A program made the position numbers and the translations under genes. Shown piece after piece: positions 1 through 4,892 of a stretch of 5,734 nucleotides of DNA. Position 1 is the first letter of the stretch. Every line of letters begins with the position of its first letter. Below the pieces are notes generated by a model, which did not search any database, had not been told where the DNA came from, and saw nothing but the letters and a program-made list of their open reading frames with translations. Origin of the DNA: Burkholderia sp. GTDB lineage: Bacteria > Pseudomonadota > Gammaproteobacteria > Burkholderiales > Burkholderiaceae. The stretch covers positions 1 through 5,734 of the forward strand of contig JAQGMD010000216.1 in assembly GCA_028292565.1 (NCBI GenBank), in the 5' to 3' direction.

Positions 1-1203
1 CGCGCAAATGGCGATGATGACGGGCGCAATGATGGAGAATGGAATACGCAGGATGGAAGCAAACAGCGGTACCGTGGTGAGCACAACGACCAGGCCGACC
101 AGGTTTCCCAGGTACATGCTGGCAATCAGGCCCCAGACAAAGTCCTTCTGCTCGACAAACAGCAGCGGGCCGGGTTGCAGCCCCCATATCAATAGCCCGC
201 CAAGCAGCACCGCGGCGGTGGGCGAGCCCGGAATGCCAAGCGCGAGCATCGGCAATAGCGCGCTGGTGCCGGCGGCGTGCGCGGCGGTTTCGGGGGCTGC
301 CACGCCTTCCAGCTGGCCGGTGCCAAATTTCGCCCCATCCCGAGACATTTTCTTGGCTATGCCATAGCTCATGAAGGAAGCCGGCGTCGCGCCGCCCGGC
401 GTGATCCCCATCCAGATCCCGATCAGCGAACTCCTGATGTAAGTCATCCAATAAGCGGGCAACTTCTTCCATGTTTCCAACACTACCTTCGGGCTGATCC
501 TGGCCTTCTTGCCGCTGAAGTTCAGCCCCTCTTCCATCGACAACAGGATTTCGCCGATCCCGAACAACCCGATCACCGCGATCAGGAAATCGAAACCGCG
601 CATCAGTTCCGTCATGCCAAACGTCAGGCGGATCTTGCCGGTCACCATATCCATGCCGACGGCGGCGAGCGCAAAGCCGAGCGCCATGGACGCCAGTGTC
701 TTGAATGGCGAGCCCTTGCCCATGCCGACAAAGCTACAGAACGTCAGCAGATACACGGCGAAAAACTCGGGTGGGCCGAACTTCAATGCAAATTCGGCCA
801 CCATCGGCGCCAGGAAGGTGATCATGACGACAGCGACCAGCGCACCGATGAAAGACGATGTAAATGCAGTGGCAAGCGCTTCCCCTGCACGCCCTTGCTG
901 CGCCATCGGATAGCCGTCAAAGGTCGTCGCGACTGACCACGGCTCGCCAGGTATATTGAACAGTATCGAGGTGATCGCGCCACCGAACAACGCCCCCCAA
1001 TAGATACACGACAACATGATGATGGCGGAGGTCGGGGGCATCGCGAACGTGAGGGGCAGCAGGATCGCCACTCCGTTGGCGCCGCCAAGCCCGGGCAGAA
1101 CACCAATCAAAACCCCGAGTACGATCCCCGCCAGCATGAGCAGCGTGTTCATTGGGGTCAGTACGACGGCAAATCCCTGGAACAACGCGCTGATTTCGTC
1201 CAT
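1..1203 (-). CDS. tctA: Tripartite tricarboxylate transporter large permease subunit, TctA family (3' end outside window)
   Basis: This is the large, many-helix inner-membrane subunit of a TTT secondary transporter, which moves a carboxylate delivered by a periplasmic binding protein. Reading the minus strand from the ATG at 1203 gives 401 uninterrupted codons to the window edge. Family proteins are about 500 residues, so roughly the last 100 are missing. Seen in the translation: a GVLPGLGG motif at residues 34-41, a loop NIPGEPWS...GYPMAQ at 83-102, ITPGGATPASF at 267-277, and the long signature PETAAHAAGTSALLPMLALG (304-323) followed by IPGSPTAA and GLQPGPLL. These are the two pseudo-repeated TctA signatures. 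Most of the remainder is hydrophobic helix. The start is supported by AAGGAGA seven bases before the ATG. It lies 58 bases downstream of tctB in the same operon. The histidine in PETAAHAAG, where many TctA proteins have asparagine, marks a subfamily. The substrate cannot be read from sequence. Confidence 0.96.
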   Translation of the reverse strand, partial: MDEISALFQGFAVVLTPMNTLLMLAGIVLGVLIGVLPGLGGANGVAILLPLTFAMPPTSAIIMLSCIYWGALFGGAITSILFNIPGEPWSVATTFDGYPMAQQGRAGEALATAFTSSFIGALVAVVMITFLAPMVAEFALKFGPPEFFAVYLLTFCSFVGMGKGSPFKTLASMALGFALAAVGMDMVTGKIRLTFGMTELMRGFDFLIAVIGLFGIGEILLSMEEGLNFSGKKARISPKVVLETWKKLPAYWMTYIRSSLIGIWMGITPGGATPASFMSYGIAKKMSRDGAKFGTGQLEGVAAPETAAHAAGTSALLPMLALGIPGSPTAAVLLGGLLIWGLQPGPLLFVEQKDFVWGLIASMYLGNLVGLVVVLTTVPLFASILRIPFSIIAPVIIAICA

Positions 1204-1261
1204 GACGCAGTCTCCTTCTTATTCGGTTGAGTGGGCAGTGACCAGGGCAGGCAGCACCCAT

Positions 1262-1783
1262 TCAATAGCCGAGGAATCTCAACGGATCGAGCGCGCCCTT
1301 GTACAACGGGACCTTGAACCACACCTCAAACATGAGGAAGAGGACGATGTTGACCGCCAGGCCTGCGGCAATGCCCTTGATCCAGGCGTACTTGCCGAGA
1401 AAGATCATGAACAGCGCGATATAGACTGCGGAAGCCAGATAGATGCCGACCAGTTCGATGCCGAGAACATAGAACAGCGCCGGTATCAGCACTGCCATCA
1501 CGCGCTTGAACTGCGTGGTATCGACAAACGGCTGGGCGTTTTTCTTTTTGTTTCGCAGGCATTCGTACAGGATCCCCGCACTGGAGATGATCAGGATGAG
1601 GCCGAGATAGAACGGAAAGTAGCCGGCCCCCGGCCCATCCGCGGCCCATCGTGCGCCTATCTTCACGCTGCCGAAGGCGACCAGCAAGCCGAGCACCATA
1701 AGAACGGCCGCAACCGCTGCCTCCACCATATAGGTAGGCACTCCCACGCGGCTTTCGCCGGTGGATTCGTCGATCTGTTTCAT
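1262..1783 (-). CDS. tctB: Tripartite tricarboxylate transporter small membrane subunit, TctB family
   Basis: This 173-residue protein is the small membrane subunit that works with TctA. TctB proteins are poorly conserved, usually 140-180 residues with about four or five helices. Visible hydrophobic segments are near residues 19-40, 55-74, 95-112, 114-130 and 138-153. The TctB-type motif GPGAGYFPFYLG spans 50-61, just before the second helix, and a basic loop with NKKKN follows it at 78-82. The C-terminal WFKVPLYKG resembles the usual family ending. I chose the ATG at 1783 (MKQIDES) because GGCAGGAGAC precedes it at good spacing. An in-frame ATG 16 codons upstream, at 1831, has no such site and would place its start inside the intergenic hairpin region. 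Gene order and spacing place it between tctC and tctA in one transcript. Family identification is firm; the substrate is unknown. Confidence 0.93.
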   Translation of the reverse strand: MKQIDESTGESRVGVPTYMVEAAVAAVLMVLGLLVAFGSVKIGARWAADGPGAGYFPFYLGLILIISSAGILYECLRNKKKNAQPFVDTTQFKRVMAVLIPALFYVLGIELVGIYLASAVYIALFMIFLGKYAWIKGIAAGLAVNIVLFLMFEVWFKVPLYKGALDPLRFLGY

Positions 1784-1840
1784 GAAGAAGTCTCCTGCCA
1801 AAATCGTTTTTATCTTGTTATGAGCCAGCACACCGGTGCA

Positions 1841-1865
1841 GGAGCGACCGCAAAGGGGTCACTCC
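1841..1865 (-). repeat. Intercistronic hairpin between tctC and tctB (REP-like in form)
   Basis: Within the 101-base gap between tctC and tctB, arms 1841-1849 and 1857-1865 are inverted repeats with a 7-base loop. In the minus-strand transcript they read GGAGUGACC and GGUCGCUCC, giving nine pairs with one central G-U wobble. There is no following U-run, so it is not a classical terminator. An 8-bp palindrome CACCGGTG (1831-1838) lies next to it. In other transporters, hairpins after the binding-protein gene protect its mRNA from 3' decay or dampen downstream expression. That role is inferred here. No second copy is in this window, so its status as a dispersed repeat is unproven. Confidence 0.55.
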
Positions 1866-1884
1866 CGCCCATGGCAAGACTGCG

Positions 1885-2913
1885 CTAATTGGCCAGGAAT
1901 CCGGCTTCTTTCATCAGGGTGCGATGCGCTTCTTCAGCCTGGCCCAGCCACTTGGTGTAATCGGCGCCGGTCATGAAGGTCTGGTTGAAGGCGCCTTTCT
2001 CCATGTAGTCTTTCCACTCCGGCGTCGCGCGGACCTTCTGGAGCAGGTCGATATAGAAGTTCTTTTGCTCAGCGGTCACGCCCGGCGGCATGAAGATGCC
2101 GCGCAGCATCACGTAATCGCTCGGCACGCCGGCTTCCTTGCAGGTCGGAATATCATTCCAGGACTGGGTTTCGGTGATTTTCGCTTTGTACGGCATGCGT
2201 TCATTATCGAACACGCACAGAGGCCGAAGTTTTCCGGCTCGCCATTGGGACACGGCTTCGATCGGATTGTTGACGCTGGAGTTGATATGCCCGCCCACCA
2301 GCTGCACTGCAACATCCCCGCCGCCCTTGAATGGAACGAAGATGAACTTGGTGCCGGTCGCTTTCTCCAGTCCTACGGTGAGAATCTGATCTTCCTGTTT
2401 GGAGCCAGTGCCGCCCATTTTGAACTTGTTCGGCCCGGCCTCCTTCACCGCCGCAGTGTAGTCTTTCGCAGACTTGTAGGGGGTATCTGCATTGACCCAT
2501 AATACGAATTGGTCGAGCGCCAGCATGGCGACCGGCGTCAGCTCCTTCCAATTAAAAGGTACGCCGGTCCCCATCGGCGTGGTAAACAAATTGGACAAGG
2601 TAATGACGATCTTGTGCGGATTGTTTTGCGCGCTTTTGATATCCAGGAACGCTTCTGCGCCCGCACCACCCGACTTGTTGACGACGACCATCGACTGCTT
2701 CATCAAATTGTGTTTGACGATAATGTTCTGAATCAGCCGCGCCATCTGGTCGGCGCCACCTCCGGTGCCGGCCGGTACCACGAACTCCACTGGCCGGGTC
2801 GGTTCCCACGCAGCCAATACCGGAAATGCCGTGAAGGTGGCTATCGCTGCAAGCGCGCCGCCGGCCAGACGCGATCCGCCACCTCTCCACTTCGAACTGA
2901 GAATCTCGCTCAT
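1885..2913 (-). CDS. tctC: Periplasmic solute-binding protein of a TTT transporter (TctC / Bug family)
   Basis: This 342-residue secreted binding protein captures the substrate in the periplasm and delivers it to TctA/TctB. The N-terminus is a signal peptide: basic residues K8, R10 and R15, a hydrophobic stretch from about 16 to 33, and a likely cleavage site after VLA (32-34). The mature protein opens with the Bug-type segment RPVEFVVPAGTGGGADQMAR (40-59), whose glycine-rich loop and aspartate are characteristic. Further typical pieces are VPFKGGGDVAVQLVGGHI (193-210) and GIFMPPGVT (272-280). Cysteines at 233 and 258 are the only two and could form a disulfide once exported. The start at 2913 is chosen because AGGAG lies just upstream and the signal peptide starts immediately. 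The reading frame stays open for 113 more codons upstream, but that part has no protein-like features. Bug proteins are heavily expanded in Burkholderiales and bind many carboxylates, so the ligand is not predictable here. Confidence 0.95.
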   Translation of the reverse strand: MSEILSSKWRGGGSRLAGGALAAIATFTAFPVLAAWEPTRPVEFVVPAGTGGGADQMARLIQNIIVKHNLMKQSMVVVNKSGGAGAEAFLDIKSAQNNPHKIVITLSNLFTTPMGTGVPFNWKELTPVAMLALDQFVLWVNADTPYKSAKDYTAAVKEAGPNKFKMGGTGSKQEDQILTVGLEKATGTKFIFVPFKGGGDVAVQLVGGHINSSVNNPIEAVSQWRAGKLRPLCVFDNERMPYKAKITETQSWNDIPTCKEAGVPSDYVMLRGIFMPPGVTAEQKNFYIDLLQKVRATPEWKDYMEKGAFNQTFMTGADYTKWLGQAEEAHRTLMKEAGFLAN

Positions 2914-3261
2914 GTCATCTCCTCGTATTTTCTTTAGCGCCAAGCATTCCGGAACTGTGAGCAGAGCCGTTCTTGACGTGGTCATTTTTGATTGACGTAA
3001 CCATGGAGCCGTTAAACAACCGGCACGAAAATAGTGCGCTTCTCTGGCCGAAATTCCCTTGACCGCACTCAATTTTTTGATTTTTCTTAAACGGTCGATC
3101 CAGGAATCTGGTAAGACCTTAAGTAGACAAACGAGGGGCCGCACCCCGCCGAGCAATGCGGCGCTGCAGCATGTCGCGGGGACGGTCGGGACCGCGCGGA
3201 TGTGAAAGTGGTGTGTCAGACTCCGACCTGGGCTCGATGTAGCACTGCCCAATCAAGCTTG
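2914..3261. other. Non-coding stretch upstream of tctC, probable tct promoter region
   Basis: No convincing gene was found on either strand in these roughly 350 bases. The half next to tctC contains an AT-rich tract (about 3069-3090), a palindrome TTCCGGAA (2947-2954) and two copies of TTGACGT (2973-2979 and 2992-2998). The tct transcript should start here, but I could not identify a good -35/-10 pair on the minus strand. The right half is GC-rich and carries the inverted repeat GCCGCA/TGCGGC (3138-3143, 3157-3162). I looked in all forward frames for the helix-turn-helix of the truncated LysR gene and did not recognise it. Confidence 0.5.
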
Positions 3262-3938
3262 GGCGGCTTGCAAGCGGTCATCGGCGCGGGCGACTATTTT
3301 TTCCGCGCCTGATGGTTGAGTTTGCACGGCGTCACGAGGGCGTCACGCTTAACCGCTCTGTCCACAATCGCGAAGAGCTATTGGGCCAACTGGAACACAA
3401 TCTGACCTACCTCGCTGTCATAGTGCGTCCGCATCAGAACATGGACACGGTGAACGAGTCTTTTGCACCCCACCCTTACGTCATCGTGGCCGCGCCTGAC
3501 CACCCTCTTGCCCTGAGAAAGCGAATTCCCCTGGATGAGATCGTGCGCCAACCTTTTGTGGTCCGGGAAAAGAGATCGGACACCTGGAATTCAATGAAAG
3601 AAGGCTTCACCCGGCACATCGCAAACCTGAACATCGCGATGGAAATCAAAAGCACGGAAACCATTAAACAGGCCGTCATTGCCGGTATGGGAATCAGTTT
3701 TTTGTCAGCCCATACTATTAACCTCGAACTGAGAACGGGCACGCTGGTTGTGCTCGATGTCGAGGGTTTTCCCCTGATGCTGAGTTGGTACCTCGTGCAC
3801 CGCCGGGAAAAGCGACTGCCACCGGTGGCGCTGGCATTCAAGGAGTTCCTGTTGAACGAGGGCGAGGCGTTCATTCGGCAGATTACCCATTTTTATGCAG
3901 GTCAACTTGACATGATAGGCTCTTCGAAGAGCAATTAA
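3262..3938 (+). pseudogene. LysR-type regulator remnant, CbbR-like: effector domain only, N-terminal HTH lost and frameshifted
   Basis: From 3312 an open frame of 208 residues encodes a LysR effector-binding domain, divergent from tctC. It contains NREELLGQLEHN, FAPHPYVIVAAPDHPLA, ETIKQAVIAGMGISFLSAHT and DVEGFPL...WYLVHRREKRLPP, a pattern typical of CbbR-like regulators. Complete family members are about 300 residues, with an N-terminal winged HTH of about 85-90 residues that is absent here. The ATG at 3312 has no Shine-Dalgarno sequence and falls inside the domain: codons just upstream in the same frame read FFPRL. The preceding part of the domain is in another frame, LGGLQAVIGAGDYFF (3259-3303), and ends at a TGA at 3310-3312. 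One missing C after the T-run at 3297-3302 would restore YFFPRLMVEF. The normal counterpart would probably have regulated the divergent tct operon or the downstream PAS gene. A sequencing error could explain the frameshift but not the missing HTH. Confidence 0.82.
3936..3938. repeat. Left copy of the probable TAA target-site duplication
   Basis: TAA directly abuts the GGGCCC end of the left terminal repeat and also serves as the stop codon of the LysR remnant. A three-base match can occur by chance, but it falls exactly at both repeat ends. Confidence 0.55.
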
Positions 3939-4140
3939 GGGCCCGCGCAGTAATGAGTTGTGCATTTTGGCGGTCGTAGCGGGATGCAATGTCAGGGGGC
4001 CGCCTAGGTGCGCCCGACCCGCCGCAGTGCGAGCACTGCCAGGGGCGGGCAACACGTTCGCGAGCGACGAAACAAGTCAGGCTCTCTGCAGTGCGCCCGC
4101 TACGACCAGCAAAAATGCCAACTTATTGCTGCGCGGGTCC
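3939..4140. mobile_element. 202-bp MITE-like non-autonomous element with 45-bp terminal inverted repeats
   Basis: The left arm (3939-3983) begins GGGCCCGCGCAG and the right arm (4096-4140), read on the minus strand, begins GGACCCGCGCAG. Both arms are 45 bases and end inward with GGTCGTAGCGGG. Aligned, 40 of 46 columns are identical, with four substitutions and two one-base gaps. The element is flanked by TAA at 3936-3938 and TAA at 4141-4143, a plausible 3-bp target duplication. The left copy is the stop codon of the LysR remnant. There is no transposase; the 112-bp core holds only a strong hairpin. The 5'-GG ends and TNA-type target would suit mobilisation by a transposase of the IS5/IS1031 kind, but this rests on general knowledge of target preferences. 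A transcript through the element would fold into a long stem and could block read-through into the PAS gene. Confidence 0.8.
4018..4049. repeat. Internal hairpin of the MITE-like element
   Basis: CCCGCC (4018-4023) and GCAGTGC (4024-4030) pair with GCACTGC (4033-4039) and GGCGGG (4044-4049). Between the arms are a two-base loop (GA) in the DNA cruciform sense and a four-base bulge at 4040-4043. The 13 base pairs are all perfect and mostly G-C. In RNA the two-base loop would open to a larger loop by losing the top pair. It sits near the centre of the element, between the terminal repeats. Confidence 0.6.
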
Positions 4141-4143
4141 TAA
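4141..4143. repeat. Right copy of the probable TAA target-site duplication
   Basis: TAA directly follows the GGGTCC end of the right terminal repeat and matches the TAA at the left end. Deleting the element and one TAA restores a continuous junction in which the LysR stop codon is preserved. Confidence 0.55.
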
Positions 4144-4160
4144 GACCGGCGGACTGACCT

Positions 4161-4175
4161 GGAGGGAATATGGTG
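4161..4175 (+). promoter_or_regulatory. Shine-Dalgarno and ambiguous double start (ATG/GTG) of the PAS gene
   Basis: GGAGGG at 4161-4166 is followed after only three bases by ATG (4170-4172) and immediately by the in-frame GTG (4173-4175). The spacing to ATG is unusually short and the six-base spacing to GTG is closer to normal, so the GTG may be the real start. The choice changes the protein by one residue. Confidence 0.5.
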
Positions 4176-4625
4176 TCGAAAAATGAACGATACACCGCTG
4201 TTGGAACAACATGCCAGGACATACTCGAATGCATGTCCGAAGCACTGATTTTTGCGGACCTGCAAGGCGTCATCCGGATATGGAACCCGGGCGCCGAATA
4301 CCTGTTCGGCTATACCGCCGATGAAGCTGTCGGCCAGAACCTGAATCTCATTATTCCCGAACATTTACGCGACGCGCACTGGCAAGGATTTCATCGCGCC
4401 ATCAGTCAGGGCTCCACCTCTCACGGAAGAACTTCCAGCATCACACGCTCGCTGCATAAGGCTGGCAAGCAACTTTACGTGGACATGAGCTTTGCGGTTG
4501 TAAGAAACCAGGCCGGGGAAACGACCGGATCTACAGCGGTTGCCCGCGACGCCACGGAGCGGTATCTGGAGGAAAAAAGACTTAGGCAGCAGCTAGCCGC
4601 ATTAACGGCAAAGCCATCGAAATAG
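4170..4625 (+). CDS. Small single-domain PAS protein (PAS S-box sensor module)
   Basis: This 151-residue protein is essentially one PAS domain (about residues 15-130) with a charged helical tail (127-147, TERYLEEKRLRQQLAAL). It has no kinase, GGDEF, HTH or other output domain and no signal peptide or membrane segment, so it should be cytosolic. The PAS core is clear: MSEALIFADLQGVIRIWNPG (22-41), AEYLFGYTADEAVGQNL (42-58), then PEHLRDAHWQGFHRAISQG (63-81), and VARDATER at the domain exit. The layout from LFGY to the tail resembles FixL-type heme PAS domains, and H70 falls near where FixL has its heme histidine. There is a one-residue spacing difference to the following aromatic, so cofactor binding is only a possibility. 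Such orphan PAS proteins usually act through partner proteins via the tail helix. Its Shine-Dalgarno begins 20 bases after the mobile element. Before that insertion it probably followed the LysR gene by 26 bases. Confidence 0.88.
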   Translation: MVSKNERYTAVGTTCQDILECMSEALIFADLQGVIRIWNPGAEYLFGYTADEAVGQNLNLIIPEHLRDAHWQGFHRAISQGSTSHGRTSSITRSLHKAGKQLYVDMSFAVVRNQAGETTGSTAVARDATERYLEEKRLRQQLAALTAKPSK

Positions 4626-4627
4626 AA

Positions 4628-4645
4628 GGGGCACGAAGTGGCCCC
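4628..4645 (+). terminator. Hairpin just after the PAS gene, weak terminator candidate
   Basis: Two bases after the PAS stop codon, GGGGCAC (4628-4634) and GTGGCCCC (4638-4645) form a GC-rich stem with one bulged base and a GAA loop. The position suits transcription termination, but no T-run follows, so intrinsic termination would be poor. It may instead be a 3' stabilising structure. Confidence 0.35.
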
Positions 4646-4720
4646 TGGCGACTGTCCATGGCTAGCGGCAATATTTTCTACGTCGCCTCAGTCCTGTCGA
4701 ATTTCGTTCCCTCGGCTGTT

Positions 4721-4736
4721 GTAGGAAATTGCCTAC
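4721..4736. promoter_or_regulatory. Inverted repeat GTAGG-N6-CCTAC, possible operator
   Basis: GTAGG (4721-4725) and CCTAC (4732-4736) are a perfect 5-bp inverted repeat around AAATTG. It lies about 95 bases after the PAS gene and about 155 bases before the FNR-family gene. The symmetric form suits a dimeric regulator, and no protein can be assigned to it from this sequence. Confidence 0.3.
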
Positions 4737-4797
4737 GCGCACCGCCGTTTTCCGAACGCGTATTCATCCTTTCGCTGATATCTATCCGACAACCAAA

Positions 4798-4819
4798 TTG
4801 ACATAATTCAATTGTTGAT
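4798..4819. promoter_or_regulatory. FNR/Crp-type box upstream of the FNR-family gene
   Basis: TTGAC-ATAA-TTCAA (4798-4811) matches the FNR consensus TTGAT-N4-ATCAA at 8 of 10 defined positions, including both invariant half-sites TTGA and TCAA. A further TTGAT half-site follows at 4815-4819. The box ends 81 bases before the start codon of the FNR-family gene, so the gene may be controlled by FNR or by itself. TTGACA within it could alternatively be a -35 element, but no good -10 is found at 16-18 bases. TTTAAT at 4851-4856 is the best -10-like hexamer in the region. Confidence 0.5.
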
Positions 4820-4840
4820 CGCCGATAAGAAATGCTTACG

Positions 4841-4852
4841 AAGCGATCGCTT
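4841..4852. promoter_or_regulatory. 12-bp perfect palindrome AAGCGATCGCTT
   Basis: A perfect 12-bp palindrome lies about 40 bases before the FNR-family start codon, directly abutting the -10-like TTTAAT. It could be an operator or a transcript-start structure. Its function is unknown. Confidence 0.3.
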
Positions 4853-4892
4853 TAATGCTCACGTTTAAGAAAACACAAAAGGGAAAATCGTC

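Noticed and set aside
277..936. A 219-codon plus-strand open frame opposite tctA.
   Set aside because: It is a shadow of the tctA reading frame on GC-rich DNA, with low-complexity charged sequence and no ribosome binding site.
1784..1831. 16-codon longer start for tctB.
   Set aside because: The internal ATG at 1783 has a strong Shine-Dalgarno, and the upstream ATG has none.
1016..1888. A 290-codon plus-strand open frame opposite tctB and the tctC/tctB gap.
   Set aside because: It is antisense to clearly recognisable tctA and tctB coding sequence, and its composition (many H, D, E, Q, R) is what the reverse of membrane-protein codons gives. No domain was recognised.
3135..3162. GC-rich inverted repeats (GGGG/CCCC and GCCGCA/TGCGGC) considered as a terminator or a second repeat element.
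   Set aside because: The stems are short, the loop is long, there is no T-run and no second copy. Such matches are expected in GC-rich DNA.
2914..3252. 113-codon N-terminal extension of tctC.
   Set aside because: The signal peptide and a good Shine-Dalgarno place the start at 2913. The extension has no protein-like features and covers the expected promoter region.
3312..3938. The LysR frame as an intact 208-residue gene starting at 3312.
   Set aside because: There is no ribosome binding site, the start falls inside the effector domain, and homologous residues continue upstream in another frame.
3958..4186. Short open frames across the mobile element.
   Set aside because: They lie in inverted-repeat DNA, differ between the two overlapping frames and show no recognisable protein.
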